Below are positions 23,146-31,598 of a stretch of DNA of 32,758 bases, in pieces. Location: positions 1 through 32,758 of the forward strand of contig JACPDP010000014.1 of NCBI GenBank assembly GCA_016183945.1, given 5' to 3'. The DNA is from Magnetospirillum sp. Lineage in GTDB: Bacteria > Pseudomonadota > Alphaproteobacteria > Rhodospirillales > Magnetospirillaceae. The position numbers and the translations under genes were made by a program. Position 1 is the first letter of the stretch; every line of letters starts with the position of its first letter. The notes under the pieces are model-generated. The model did not search any database. It was not told the DNA's origin and saw only the letters and a program-made list of their open reading frames with translations.

Positions 23146-23807
23146 CCCCGCGCGCCGAAGATGGCGGAGCCGACCCGCACATGGGTGGCGCCCAGGCGGA
23201 TGGCGGCGGCATAGTCGCCGCTCATGCCCATGCTGATCATGGTCAGGCCGTTGCGGGCGGCGATGTCGGCCAGCAGGCGGAAATGCGGCTCGGGGTCGGC
23301 GTCCGACGGCGGGATACCCATCACCCCCACCAGCGGCAGGCCGAACTCGTCGCGGCACAGGGCGACGAAGCGGTCGGCCTGATCGGGGTCGACGCCGGCC
23401 TTCTGCGCTTCGCGGCCGGTGTTGACCTGGATGCAGCAGGACGGCCGCCGGCCGCTGCGCCCCATTTCGTCGGCCACCGCCCGCGCCAGCTTGGGCCGGT
23501 CGATGCTCTCGACGACATCGAACAGGGCCAGGGCGTCACGCACCTTGTTGGTCTGCAACGGCCCGATCAGATGAAGCTCGACGCCGGGAAAGCGGTCCTT
23601 GAGCGCCGGCCACTTCGCCTTGGCCTCCTGCACCCGGTTTTCACCGAAGCAGCGCTGCCCGGCCTCCAGCACCGGGACGATATCCTCGGCGTCATGGGTC
23701 TTGCTCACCGCCACCAGGGCGACGGAGGCGGCGTCGCGCCCCGCCTGGCGGGCGGCGGCGGCGATGGCCTGGCGGACGGCGATGAGATTGGCGACGACCT
23801 CGGACAA
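23142..23807 (-). CDS. YggS/PROSC-family PLP-binding protein
   Basis: A 221-residue PLP homeostasis protein with alanine-racemase-like fold. The PLP lysine is Lys36 in LVAVSKTH; CFGENRVQEAKAKW, LHLIGPLQTNKVRDAL, CIQVNTGREAQKAGV and MISMGMSGDYAAAIRLGATHVRVGSAIFG are all family signatures. The start is taken as TTG 23807 (MSEVVANLIAVRQ), because AGGAG lies ten bases before it and family members begin like this. An upstream in-frame TTG at 23849 would run into the divergent gene and has no support. The protein modulates free PLP and amino-acid metabolism. Convergent with the methyltransferase, divergent from the ThiE-like gene 29 bases away. Confidence 0.9.
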   Translation of the reverse strand: MSEVVANLIAVRQAIAAAARQAGRDAASVALVAVSKTHDAEDIVPVLEAGQRCFGENRVQEAKAKWPALKDRFPGVELHLIGPLQTNKVRDALALFDVVESIDRPKLARAVADEMGRSGRRPSCCIQVNTGREAQKAGVDPDQADRFVALCRDEFGLPLVGVMGIPPSDADPEPHFRLLADIAARNGLTMISMGMSGDYAAAIRLGATHVRVGSAIFGARG

Positions 23808-23836
23808 GGCGCTTCGACTCCTGTTACTGTGGGGGC

Positions 23837-24466
23837 ATGACCCTAACAAACGTCGCCCGCCGACTCAAACGCGCAGCACCGCGCCGGGTGCCGTCGCTGC
23901 TGTTGGTGACCGACCCGCGGCGCCTGCCCGACCCCCTCGCCGCCGCCCGCCGCCTGCCGCGCGGTGCCGCGGTCTTGCTGCGACACTATGGCGGGGCCGC
24001 GGGCGATCCCGAGCGGACGCGGCGGGCCGAGATGCTGGCCGCCCTGTGCCGCTGCCGGCGACTGACGCTGCTGGTGGCCGTCGCCACCGTCGAGGACTGG
24101 CGGCTGGCGCAGCGGATCGGCGCCGCCGGACTCCATCTTCCCGAAGGACTGGCGCGCCACGGCGTGGTGGCGCCCCTGCTGGCATGGCGGCGGCGGAAAG
24201 GGATGCTGCTGTCGGTGGCCTGCCATTCGCCGGCCGCCTTGCACCGTGCCGCCGCCCTGGGCGCCGACTGGGGTGTGCTGTCGCCGGTGTTCGCCACCGC
24301 CAGCCATCCCCGGGCGAGAACCATCGGCAGCCTGCGCTTCGCCACCTGGGTGCGTCGGGCACGGCTGCCGGTGGTGGCGCTGGGAGGGGTCGCCGACGCC
24401 ACCGCCGGACGGCTGCTCCACAGCACCGCCGCCGGGCTGGCGGCGATCGGTGCGCTGGCGGAATAG
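23837..24466 (+). CDS. Thiamine phosphate synthase/TenI-like protein
   Basis: A 209-residue TIM-barrel protein of the ThiE/TenI superfamily. SLLLVTDPRRLPDPL starts the barrel. GAAGLHLPEGL (about 94-104) is the equivalent of the ThiE GVHLGQED segment but lacks the Gln-x-Asp. SVACHSPAAL, GADWGVLSPVFATASHP and LPVVALGGV follow, ending GLAAIGALA. ThiE joins HMP-PP and thiazole phosphate; TenI-like proteins lack that activity or catalyse a different thiazole step. Given the missing signature, the precise role is open. The ATG follows a GGGGG stretch very closely. A strong hairpin at 24468-24493 ends the gene. Confidence 0.75.
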   Translation: MTLTNVARRLKRAAPRRVPSLLLVTDPRRLPDPLAAARRLPRGAAVLLRHYGGAAGDPERTRRAEMLAALCRCRRLTLLVAVATVEDWRLAQRIGAAGLHLPEGLARHGVVAPLLAWRRRKGMLLSVACHSPAALHRAAALGADWGVLSPVFATASHPRARTIGSLRFATWVRRARLPVVALGGVADATAGRLLHSTAAGLAAIGALAE

Positions 24467-24467
24467 A

Positions 24468-24493
24468 AAAGGGCGGCCGCGAGGCCGCCCTTT
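24468..24493. terminator. Bidirectional intrinsic terminator
   Basis: AAAGGGCGGCC, loop GCGA, GGCCGCCCTTT: an 11-bp stem between the ThiE-like gene (plus) and the first porin (minus). The A and T runs flanking the GC stem give a U-tract in both directions, so it can end both transcripts. Confidence 0.85.
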
Positions 24494-24511
24494 CCAACGG
24501 ATGCGTGACGT

Positions 24512-25687
24512 TTAGAACGTCAGCGACAGGCCGGTCATCACCGCCCAGCCCTTGTTGTTGTTCGAGGCCAGCGTGGTCTCGTCCTTGAAGTCGGCATGGC
24601 CGATGGTGCCGAGGACGTCGACGCCCGGGCCGAGCGCGTACTTGCCCGACACCTGGTAGACTTCCATCTCGTCGTCGCCGGCAACGGTGCGGGTCCCGGC
24701 CGCCTTCGAGTTGATGTAGACGAACGACACCGCATAGGGGCCGGCGGCATACTGGATGCCGGCATCCCAGATGCTGCCGGCGATGCTGGAGGTCGAGGTG
24801 TTGCTGCCGTTGGTGTTGGAAGAGCTGGTGCCCATGGCCTCGAAGTTGGTCTGCAGCCTGCGGTAGGCACCGCCCACGGTGACGCCGGCATAGGACAGCT
24901 GGGTGCCGACCGACCATTCGTGCGAGCGGTCGGTGGTGTTCGAGGTGCTGTCGGCGGGATTGACGTCGTAGGTGATGTAGCCCGCCGAAACCTTCACGCC
25001 AAGGTCGCCGTAAGTGTTGTCGTAGAGGGCGCCGGCGCCGAAGACTTCGGTATCGTTCCTCTGGACGCCACGGCTGTCTTCCGCTCCCAGGTTCGGAATA
25101 TAGCTGGCGCCGAGGGTCAGGCCGTGGAACGCCGGCGTGACGTAGGTCAGCTTTTCGGTGTTGTCGTCGGTGTCGAGCTCGGTGGTGGTCCGGATGCCGC
25201 TGAGGGCGGCCGGCTGGGCGATGGCGAGGCCGCCGGTCAGCAGGCCCTCGGAACCGATGTTGGCGGCGGCGTCGGGTGCCATCACATGCAACAGCACGGC
25301 GCCATTGGCATTGCTGCCCATCAGGACCTTACCGAAGCCGCCTTCGACGAAGACGAAGCTCTTGTCGATGGTATCGCTGGTCATATCGGTCTGGCCGCCG
25401 GCCTCGAGATGCACCTCGATACCGACCGACAGGCCGTTGTCGAGCTTGGTCGAGCCGGTGAACCAGATCTCGTTGTCGCCCTTGACGTCGACGTTGTTGT
25501 AGCTTGCCTTGGCGGTGGAGTTGCTGCTGGCCTGGGCATTCTGATAACCGCTGTCGTTCCAGGCGCCGACCACCCACCACTTGGAGAAGCCGCCAAGCTC
25601 CAGCTTGATCTTCTCCGAGGCGGAAGCGGGGGTGCCCACCAAGCTGGCGGCCACCAAAGCGGTGCTGGCAATCAGGACCTTTTTCAT
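24512..25687 (-). CDS. Outer-membrane porin, paralogue 1
   Basis: A 391-residue Gram-negative porin with a signal peptide (MKKVLIASTALVAASL..., cleavage near ASA-SE) and the typical alternating beta-strand sequence. It starts EKIKLELGGFSKWWVVG and ends GLSLTF, with the C-terminal Phe required for BAM recognition. LEAGGQTDMTSDTIDKSFVF and FGKVLMGS are typical of alphaproteobacterial porins. ATG 25687 is preferred because AGGGGA is seven bases upstream; the ATG two codons earlier abuts that sequence. It is a close paralogue of the porin at 26159. Extracellular loop 5-6 regions differ, with a Ser/Thr/Asn-rich stretch (TSSSNTNGSNTSTSS). Small solutes are the likely cargo. Confidence 0.9.
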   Translation of the reverse strand: MKKVLIASTALVAASLVGTPASASEKIKLELGGFSKWWVVGAWNDSGYQNAQASSNSTAKASYNNVDVKGDNEIWFTGSTKLDNGLSVGIEVHLEAGGQTDMTSDTIDKSFVFVEGGFGKVLMGSNANGAVLLHVMAPDAAANIGSEGLLTGGLAIAQPAALSGIRTTTELDTDDNTEKLTYVTPAFHGLTLGASYIPNLGAEDSRGVQRNDTEVFGAGALYDNTYGDLGVKVSAGYITYDVNPADSTSNTTDRSHEWSVGTQLSYAGVTVGGAYRRLQTNFEAMGTSSSNTNGSNTSTSSIAGSIWDAGIQYAAGPYAVSFVYINSKAAGTRTVAGDDEMEVYQVSGKYALGPGVDVLGTIGHADFKDETTLASNNNKGWAVMTGLSLTF

Positions 25688-25820
25688 ATCCATCCCCTAT
25701 ATTTCGTCAATATGACCAAAAAGTAGGCGTCAACGACGTCGCCCAATTCGCAGGCATGCTAGGCCGCGCCATCGAACGGGTCAACGAGCGAGTCCAAGGG
25801 GTGTGATAAAAAGGGGGGGA

Positions 25821-25838
25821 TGTGGCCGAAATGCAACA
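25821..25838 (-). promoter_or_regulatory. Conserved upstream element of porin 1
   Basis: TGTGGCCGAAATGCAACA (plus strand) lies 134 bases upstream of the porin 1 start. A related 18-mer, TGTGGCGAGGATGCAACA, lies 143 bases upstream of porin 2 (27510-27527), 14 of 18 identical, whereas the surrounding leaders differ. It may be a shared promoter (TTGCAT as -35 on the minus strand) or regulator site; no good -10 box is obvious. Confidence 0.4.
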
Positions 25839-25853
25839 ATGGGCGGGTCATTG

Positions 25854-26114
25854 CCGCATTTCCTTGGCACAAAAAAGGGTCTCACGGAATTGCGGGGACT
25901 GTGGGCAGGACGGCTCCGGGCCTCCCCTGCCGCAGGCGGGGGAGGGAAGGTGGGGGCCCAAGCGAAGCGCGGGAGTTTGTCCGCCGGCACCACTCCCGCC
26001 TCGCCTTCGGCTCGTTGGGCCCCCACCCTACCCTCCCCCGGCTTTGCCAGGGGAGGAGTTAACCTAGCGCCTATGGGGTGGCTCCCCGCATTTCCTCGGC
26101 ACACAAAAAAAGGG
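25854..26114. repeat. Direct repeats flanking repeat copy B
   Basis: CCGCATTTCCTTGGCAC with an A-run (25854-25879) recurs as CCGCATTTCCTCGGCACAC with an A-run (26086-26114). The second includes the T-tract of the porin 2 terminator; the first has no hairpin. The pair encloses repeat copy B, suggesting duplication when the interval was formed. Confidence 0.6.
25920..26087. repeat. Intergenic repeat, copy B
   Basis: The same three-hairpin design as copies A and C: CCTCCCCTGCCGC/GGCGGGGGAGG at left, a central inverted repeat from GTGGGGGCCCAA to TTGGGCCCCCAC, and CCTCCCCCGGCTTTGCCAGGGG at right. It continues with TTAACCTAGCGCCTATG and a small hairpin GGGG-TGGCT-CCCC (26075-26087). The remaining part of the gap between the porins (25688-25853) shows no gene apart from the conserved element. 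Confidence 0.85.
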
Positions 26115-26134
26115 GGCGGCCGAAGCCACCCCCT
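26110..26134 (-). terminator. Intrinsic terminator of porin 2
   Basis: Read on the minus strand, GGGGGTGGC, loop TTCG, GCCGCCCCC, then seven Ts, about 25 bases after the porin stop. The stable UUCG tetraloop and U-tract make this a classic Rho-independent terminator, with one mismatched pair in the stem. Confidence 0.9.
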
Positions 26135-26158
26135 CCTCGTATCGACGCTTGGGTTCGA

Positions 26159-27367
26159 TTAGAACGCCAGCGACAGGCCGGTCATGACCGCCCAGCCCTT
26201 GTTGTTGTTCGAGGCCACCGTGGTCTCGTCCTTGAAGTCGGCATGGCCGATGGAGCCGAGCAGATCGACGCCCGGGCCCATGGTGTACTTCGCCGACACC
26301 TGATAGATCTCGATCTCGTCCTGGCCGCTGACGGTACGGGTGCCTTCGACCTTCGAGTTGAAGTAGGCGAACGACACGGCGTAGGGGCCATTGGCGTAGG
26401 AAACGCCGGCGTCCCAAGCATAGCCGCTCTGGTTGAGGGTCGAGTCGTTGCCGCCGTTGGTGTTGCTGGTGGACGTGCCCATGGAGGCGAAGTTGGTGTT
26501 CACGTTGCGGTAGGAACCGCCCAGGGTGAAGCCGGCATAGGACAGGTTGGCACCCGTCGTCCACTCGTCGGAACGATCGACGGTGTTCGTGGTGGCATCG
26601 GCGCCGTTGGCGTCGTAGCTGACGTAGCCGGCCGAAACCTTCACACCGACGCCGCCGAAGGTGTTGGCGTACAGGGCACCGGCGCCGAAGACTTCGGTGT
26701 CGTTGCTGGCAACGCCGCGGTTGTCTTCGACCAGGTTCGGGACGTAGGAGGCGCCGACGGTCAGGCCGAAGAAGGTCGGGGCGACGTAGGTCAGCTTGTC
26801 GGCCTTGTTGTCGGTGGCGATGTTGGTGGTGTTGCCGCCGTTGGCCGAGGCCGCGCCGCTGATATAGGGCATGCCGCGGACGCCGGCGGGCTGCGCGATG
26901 GCAACGCCGGACTGCAGCAGACCACCCTCGCCCCAGTTGGCGGCGGCATCGGGAGCCCTCACGTGCAGCAGGTAGGTGCCGTTGTTGGCGGCGCCGACCA
27001 GGACCTTACCGAAGCCGCCCTCGACGAAGACGAAGCTGGCGTCGATGGTGTCGGAGGACATGTCGGTGTGGCCACCGGCCTCGAGCTCGACCTGGATGCC
27101 GACCTTCAGGCCGTTGTCCAGGGTGGTCGAACCGACGAAGTGGACCTCGTTGTCGCCGATGACGTCGACGTTGTTGTACGACACCGGAGTCACGGTGGCC
27201 GAGGAGGCCAGGGCGTTCTGGTACTTGTCGTCGTTCCACTTGCCGACGACCCACCACTTGGAGTAGCCGCCGAGCTGCAGCTTGATCTTCTCAGAAGCGG
27301 CGGCAACGCTGGGGGTCAGCAGACCCGCGGCAACCAGCGCCGTGCTGGCGATAAGAACCTTCTTCAT
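26159..27367 (-). CDS. Outer-membrane porin, paralogue 2
   Basis: A 402-residue porin starting at ATG 27367, with GGAGATG just upstream. The signal peptide is MKKVLIASTALVAAGLL... with cleavage near the ASE. The mature barrel begins EKIKLQLGGYSKWWVVGKWN and ends GLSLAF. The last fifty or so residues (LGSIGHADFKDETTVASNNNKG and on) are nearly identical to porin 1, whereas the middle has diverged in loops (an inserted ISGAASANGGNTTN segment near 175 and another Asn/Gly-rich loop near 310). The pair is a tandem duplication followed by loop divergence or by gene conversion of the ends. The leader contains the conserved element at 27510-27527. Confidence 0.92.
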   Translation of the reverse strand: MKKVLIASTALVAAGLLTPSVAAASEKIKLQLGGYSKWWVVGKWNDDKYQNALASSATVTPVSYNNVDVIGDNEVHFVGSTTLDNGLKVGIQVELEAGGHTDMSSDTIDASFVFVEGGFGKVLVGAANNGTYLLHVRAPDAAANWGEGGLLQSGVAIAQPAGVRGMPYISGAASANGGNTTNIATDNKADKLTYVAPTFFGLTVGASYVPNLVEDNRGVASNDTEVFGAGALYANTFGGVGVKVSAGYVSYDANGADATTNTVDRSDEWTTGANLSYAGFTLGGSYRNVNTNFASMGTSTSNTNGGNDSTLNQSGYAWDAGVSYANGPYAVSFAYFNSKVEGTRTVSGQDEIEIYQVSAKYTMGPGVDLLGSIGHADFKDETTVASNNNKGWAVMTGLSLAF

Positions 27368-27509
27368 GTCATCTCCTCTCTTTGGCACCCAGATGTCGAA
27401 CCCGAATGGCCCGCACCCGCTATCCAATCGAATGAACACGGTGATGACGCCACGTCGAAAGTGGCAAGTCAAGCAACGGACGGGTCAGGCTGTGACGAAA
27501 GCCGCGCAC

Positions 27510-27527
27510 TGTGGCGAGGATGCAACA
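27510..27527 (-). promoter_or_regulatory. Conserved upstream element of porin 2
   Basis: TGTGGCGAGGATGCAACA, the partner of the element at 25821-25838, at a similar distance (143 bases) from the porin start. Confidence 0.4.
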
Positions 27528-27597
27528 GTTTTTTGTTTGCCCCTCACCGTTATGGTCATCACGGATCAGCGGGGACGCTGACGCAAGCCGGTGCCGG

Positions 27598-27770
27598 CCC
27601 TCCCCTGCCGCAGGCGGGGGAGGTGAGGTGGGGGCCCAAGCGAAGCGCGGGAGTGTATCCGTGCGGCACCACTCCCGCCTCGCTCGCGCTCGTTGGGCCC
27701 CCACCCTAACCCTCCCCCGCCTGCGGCAGGGGAGGACGCGTTAACCTAGCGCCTATGGGAGGCGGCCTCC
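27598..27770. repeat. Intergenic repeat, copy C
   Basis: The full element in the same arm order as copy B: left hairpin, GTGGGGGCCCAA...TTGGGCCCCCAC long inverted repeat, right hairpin CCTCCCCCGCCTGCGGCAGGGG, then TTAACCTAGCGCCTATG and a hairpin GGAGG-CGG-CCTCC (27758-27770). The centre differs (GTGTATCCGTGCGGCACC). It lies in the 519-base gap between porin 2 and the DUF3576 gene; apart from this and the porin element I see no gene there. Confidence 0.85.
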
Positions 27771-27886
27771 GCCATATCTCCTTGCTCCGGCCCGGTCTCT
27801 CGTTGCATTCTCGGGCGGCGCCGCCCTCGGGGCAGGCGCGAACACGAGTTCATGGGGCCCGGCGAAGGGGCCAGGGAAGAGACGAT

Positions 27887-28420
27887 ATGAAGAGGACGAT
27901 GCGGGCCGGCCTGATGGCGGCGGCGCTGGTCGGAGCCGGCACCCTGCTGTCGGCCTGCGATCAGGCCAAGGCGGTGTACCCCGAGCGCGATCGCGGCGCC
28001 AGCGCGCCGCGCATGAGCAACGAGCCGCGGGCGACCGTGTTCGGCTCGGAGGGGCTGTTCGGCTCCGACAAGAAGAAGGAGGCCGGCGAGGGCTCCGGCA
28101 TCGGCGTCAACGCCTTCCTGTGGCGGGCGTCGCTCGACACCATCGGCTTCATGCCGGTGACGGCGGCGGACGCCTTCGGCGGCACCATCATCACCGATTG
28201 GTACCAGCTGCCGGAGTCGCCCAACGAGCGCTTCAAGATCAACGTCTTCATCCTCGACCGCGCCCTGCGCGCCGACGGCGTCAAGATCTCGGTGTTCAAG
28301 CAGGTCAAGGATGCCGCCGGCCAGTGGGCCGACGTCAAGGTCGAGCCCCGGATGGTCGCCGACCTGGAGAACTCGATCCTGACCCGGGCACGGCAACTGC
28401 GCGTGGTCTCGACCCAGTAG
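27887..28420 (+). CDS. DUF3576 lipoprotein
   Basis: A 177-residue lipoprotein from ATG 27887, with AGGGAAGAG upstream. The lipobox is TLLSAC (Cys24). The DUF3576 part begins GIGVNAFLWRASLDTIGFMPV and continues through DAFGGTIITDWYQLPESPNERFK, NVFILDRALRADGVKISVFKQ and LENSILTRARQLRV. DUF3576 proteins are conserved in alphaproteobacteria directly upstream of leuS, lptE and holA, as here. They are presumed to be outer-membrane lipoproteins, perhaps for envelope assembly, but the role is unknown. leuS starts 39 bases later. Confidence 0.88.
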   Translation: MKRTMRAGLMAAALVGAGTLLSACDQAKAVYPERDRGASAPRMSNEPRATVFGSEGLFGSDKKKEAGEGSGIGVNAFLWRASLDTIGFMPVTAADAFGGTIITDWYQLPESPNERFKINVFILDRALRADGVKISVFKQVKDAAGQWADVKVEPRMVADLENSILTRARQLRVVSTQ

Positions 28421-28459
28421 GCGATCGCCCCCCATGTAATTACCATAGGACGGCCGCAG

Positions 28460-31057
28460 ATGTCGCGCCCAGACCCCGCCGGTCCCGGCGATCGCTATAA
28501 CGTCAAGGAAACCGAGGCCAGGTGGCAGCGGGCCTGGGAAGAGCGCGGCTGCTTCACCGCCGCCGAGGACGCTTCGCGGCCGAAATACTACGTGCTGGAG
28601 ATGTTCCCCTATCCGTCGGGGCGCATCCACATGGGGCACGTGCGCAACTACACCCTGGGCGACGTGGTGGCGCGGCACAAGCGGGCCATGGGCTTCAACG
28701 TGCTGCATCCCATGGGTTGGGATGCCTTCGGCCTGCCGGCCGAGAATGCCGCCATCGAACGCGGCGTGCATCCCGCCAAGTGGACGCGCGAGAACATCGC
28801 CGCCATGCGGACCCAACTGAAGTCCATGGGCCTGTCCTACGACTGGGGCCGCGAGATCGCCACCTGCGAGCCGGAGTATTACCGGCACGAGCAGGCCATG
28901 TTCCTCGACTTCCTCAAGGCCGGGCTGGTCTACCGCAAGGAATCCTGGGTCAACTGGGACCCGGTCGAGAACACCGTGCTGGCCAACGAGCAGGTCATCG
29001 ACGGCCGCGGCTGGCGCTCCGGCGCCCTGGTGGAGAAGCGGCTGCTGTCGCAGTGGTTCCTCAAGATCACCGACTACGCCCAGGATCTGCTGGAGTCCCT
29101 GAAGACGCTGGAGCGCTGGCCCGAGCGGGTGCGCCTGATGCAGGAGAACTGGATCGGCCGCTCCGAGGGCGCCCGGCTGTTCTTCGACCTGGGTGGCCGC
29201 GACGACCGGCTGGAGGTGTTCACCACCCGCCCCGACACCCTGTTCGGCGCCAGGTTCCTCGCCATCTCGGCCAACCACCCGCTGGCCGCCGAGCTGGCCG
29301 CCGGCAATCCGGCCCTGGCCGGGTTCGTCGCCGAGTGCAACCGCCTGGGCACCTCGGAGGCGGCCATCGAGACCGCCGAAAAGAGGGGTTTCGACACCGG
29401 CCTGACGGCGGCGCATCCCTTCGACCCGGCGTGGCGGCTGCCGGTCTATGTCGCCAATTTCGTGCTGATGGACTACGGCACCGGCGCCATCTTCGGCTGC
29501 CCGGCCCACGACCAGCGCGACCTCGACTTCGCCACCAGATACGGCCTGGGCTACACCCAGGTGGTGGAGCCCGAGGCCGACCGCGACGCGGCGGCAGCCG
29601 CCCTGGCCAAGGGCGAGGCCTATGCCGGCGACGGCCACCTGATCAATTCCGGCTTCCTCGACGGCATGACGGTCGAGGCCGCCAAGGCCGCCGCCATCGC
29701 CCACATCGAGGAGCGGGCCATCGGCGCCCGCACCGTCAACTACCGCCTGCGCGACTGGGGCGTGTCGCGGCAGCGCTATTGGGGCTGCCCGATCCCCATC
29801 ATCCACTGCCCGAGCTGCGGCATCGTGCCGGTGCCGGCCGCCGACCTGCCGGTGCGCCTGCCCGAGGACGTCGGCTTCGATCGCCCGGGCAACCCGCTGG
29901 CCCATCATCCGACCTGGAAGGACGTCGCCTGCCCAAGCTGCGGAGCAGCGGCCCGGCGCGAGACCGACACCTTCGACACCTTCTTCGAGTCGTCGTGGTA
30001 TTTCGCCCGCTTCTGCTCGCCGACGCTGGAGAGCAAGGGCGTCGACCGCGCCGCCGCCGGCTACTGGCTGCCGGTGGACCAGTATATCGGCGGCATCGAG
30101 CACGCCGTGCTGCACCTGCTGTATTCGCGCTTCTTCACCCGGGCGCTGAAGGACTGCGGCTATCTCGGCGTCAAGGAACCGTTCGCCGGCCTGCTCACCC
30201 AGGGCATGATCTGCCACGAGACCTACAAGTCGGCCGAGGGCCAGTGGCTCTATCCCACCGAGGTGGCCAAGGCCGAGGACGGCAGCCTGATCGAGGCCGC
30301 CACCGGCCGCCCCGCCACCACCGGGCGCTCGGAGAAGATGAGCAAGTCCAAGCGCAACGTGGTGGACCCGGCCAACATCATCGACACCTACGGCGCCGAC
30401 ACCGCCCGCCTGTTCATGCTGTCCGACAGCCCCCCCGAGCGCGACCTCGACTGGACCGAAGCCGGCATCGACGGCGCCTGGCGCTACGTCAACCGGCTGT
30501 GGCGCATGGTGGCGCAGCCGGTGGTGCCGCTGGCCGCCGCCGGCTCGGCCATGCCCGAGCTGTCCGACGAGGCGGCCCGGGTGCGCCGGGTGGTGCACAA
30601 GACCATCGCCGCGGTGGGCGAGGATCTCGAACGTTTCCACTTCAACAAGGCGGTGGCGCGCATCCGCGAGATGACCAACGCCCTGGGCGAGCTGACCCGT
30701 GCCGCCGCCGGTGCCGGTTGGGTGCTGCGCGAAGGCCTGGAGGCCGCCGCCCGGCTGATCGGCCCCATGATGCCCCACCTCGCCGAGGAGATGTGGCGGC
30801 TGCTGGACCGTGACGGACTGCTGGCCGAGGCGGGCTGGCCGGTGGCCGAGGCCGCCCTGCTGGTGGAGGATTCGGTGACCGTGGCGGTACAGGTCAACGG
30901 CAAGCTGCGCGCCACCATCGCGCTGCCCACGGACTGCGACGCCGGCCTGGCGGAGCAAACGGCACTTGCGCAACCCGCGGTGATCACGGCAATGTCGGGG
31001 AAACCTGCCCGCAAGGTGGTGGTGGTGCCCAACAGGATCGTCAATGTGGTGGTCTAA
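28460..31057 (+). CDS. leuS: Leucyl-tRNA synthetase
   Basis: An 865-residue class I synthetase that charges tRNA-Leu. The HIGH motif is HMGH at 57-60 ([14 protein letters not shown]) and KMSKS is at 626-630. The catalytic core includes [18 protein letters not shown]. The editing domain (about 220-420) has [21 protein letters not shown] and [18 protein letters not shown], with the editing Thr and Asp residues of this family. The leucine-specific and zinc-type cysteines CPSCG occur twice (about 451 and 492). The C-terminal anticodon-binding and tRNA-contact domains end [13 protein letters not shown]. The start has GGA upstream. The last 14 bases overlap lptE. Confidence 0.97.
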   Translation: MSRPDPAGPGDRYNVKETEARWQRAWEERGCFTAAEDASRPKYYVLEMFPYPSGRIHMGHVRNYTLGDVVARHKRAMGFNVLHPMGWDAFGLPAENAAIERGVHPAKWTRENIAAMRTQLKSMGLSYDWGREIATCEPEYYRHEQAMFLDFLKAGLVYRKESWVNWDPVENTVLANEQVIDGRGWRSGALVEKRLLSQWFLKITDYAQDLLESLKTLERWPERVRLMQENWIGRSEGARLFFDLGGRDDRLEVFTTRPDTLFGARFLAISANHPLAAELAAGNPALAGFVAECNRLGTSEAAIETAEKRGFDTGLTAAHPFDPAWRLPVYVANFVLMDYGTGAIFGCPAHDQRDLDFATRYGLGYTQVVEPEADRDAAAAALAKGEAYAGDGHLINSGFLDGMTVEAAKAAAIAHIEERAIGARTVNYRLRDWGVSRQRYWGCPIPIIHCPSCGIVPVPAADLPVRLPEDVGFDRPGNPLAHHPTWKDVACPSCGAAARRETDTFDTFFESSWYFARFCSPTLESKGVDRAAAGYWLPVDQYIGGIEHAVLHLLYSRFFTRALKDCGYLGVKEPFAGLLTQGMICHETYKSAEGQWLYPTEVAKAEDGSLIEAATGRPATTGRSEKMSKSKRNVVDPANIIDTYGADTARLFMLSDSPPERDLDWTEAGIDGAWRYVNRLWRMVAQPVVPLAAAGSAMPELSDEAARVRRVVHKTIAAVGEDLERFHFNKAVARIREMTNALGELTRAAAGAGWVLREGLEAAARLIGPMMPHLAEEMWRLLDRDGLLAEAGWPVAEAALLVEDSVTVAVQVNGKLRATIALPTDCDAGLAEQTALAQPAVITAMSGKPARKVVVVPNRIVNVVV

Positions 31058-31598
31058 CTCATCCAAGATGCTGACGGTTGTCGCCGTGGTGGCGGCGACG
31101 GGGTTGTCCGGCTGCGGCTTTCGGCCGCTCTACGCCCGCGGCGGCGCCCAGGACGGCCAGTCCACGGTCGCGGCCGAGATGGGCGGCGTCCGCATCGCCG
31201 GCATCGACAACCGCCTCGGCCAGGACCTGCGCAACGCCCTGCTCGCCCGCATCACCCCCACCGGCGAGCCGGCCAACCCCCGTTACACCCTGGCGGTGGC
31301 CCTGACCCAGAATGAGGGTGGCCTCGGCTACCGCAAGGACACCTTCGCCACCATGGCCGAGATGCGGCTGACGGCCCGCATCGTCCTCTCCGACGAGGAT
31401 GAGGGCGCCAGCGTGTCCGGCAGCGAAGAGGCCCTGGTCAGCTTCGACTATCTCGGGCCGCGCTACGCCAGCATCGCCATGGAACGCGACGCCGCCAACC
31501 GCGCCGTCACCGAGCTGGCCGACCGCATCGCCAACCGGGTCGGCCTGGCGCTCTCCGGCCAGATGCGGTGGAGGAAGCCGGGAGACCGGGCGGAATGA
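31044..31598 (+). CDS. lptE: LPS-assembly lipoprotein LptE
   Basis: A 184-residue lipoprotein. The signal peptide ends in LSGC (Cys24), directly followed by [10 protein letters not shown], the LptE hallmark. The fold has two helices and a four-stranded sheet: [38 protein letters not shown] and the final helix [21 protein letters not shown]. LptE plugs the LptD barrel and helps insert lipopolysaccharide at the outer membrane. ATG 31044 overlaps the end of leuS by 14 bases and the stop overlaps the start of holA by four (ATGA), so translation of the three is coupled. Confidence 0.92.
   Translation: MWWSNSSKMLTVVAVVAATGLSGCGFRPLYARGGAQDGQSTVAAEMGGVRIAGIDNRLGQDLRNALLARITPTGEPANPRYTLAVALTQNEGGLGYRKDTFATMAEMRLTARIVLSDEDEGASVSGSEEALVSFDYLGPRYASIAMERDAANRAVTELADRIANRVGLALSGQMRWRKPGDRAE

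Noticed and set aside
25726..25806. Short open stretch reading VNDVAQFAGMLGRAIERVNERV before a TGA in the porin leader
   Set aside because: It looks slightly protein-like, but there is no start, leader or family match, and it overlaps the porin 1 5' region.
25780..27770. CRISPR-like array from the repeated GC blocks
   Set aside because: The copies are large, palindromic, far apart and lack regular spacers; no cas genes are present.
27746..31066. A 1106-codon open frame on the minus strand opposite leuS
   Set aside because: It is the shadow of leuS in GC-rich DNA; composition is His/Gly/Gln-rich without domain patterns, and leuS is unambiguous.
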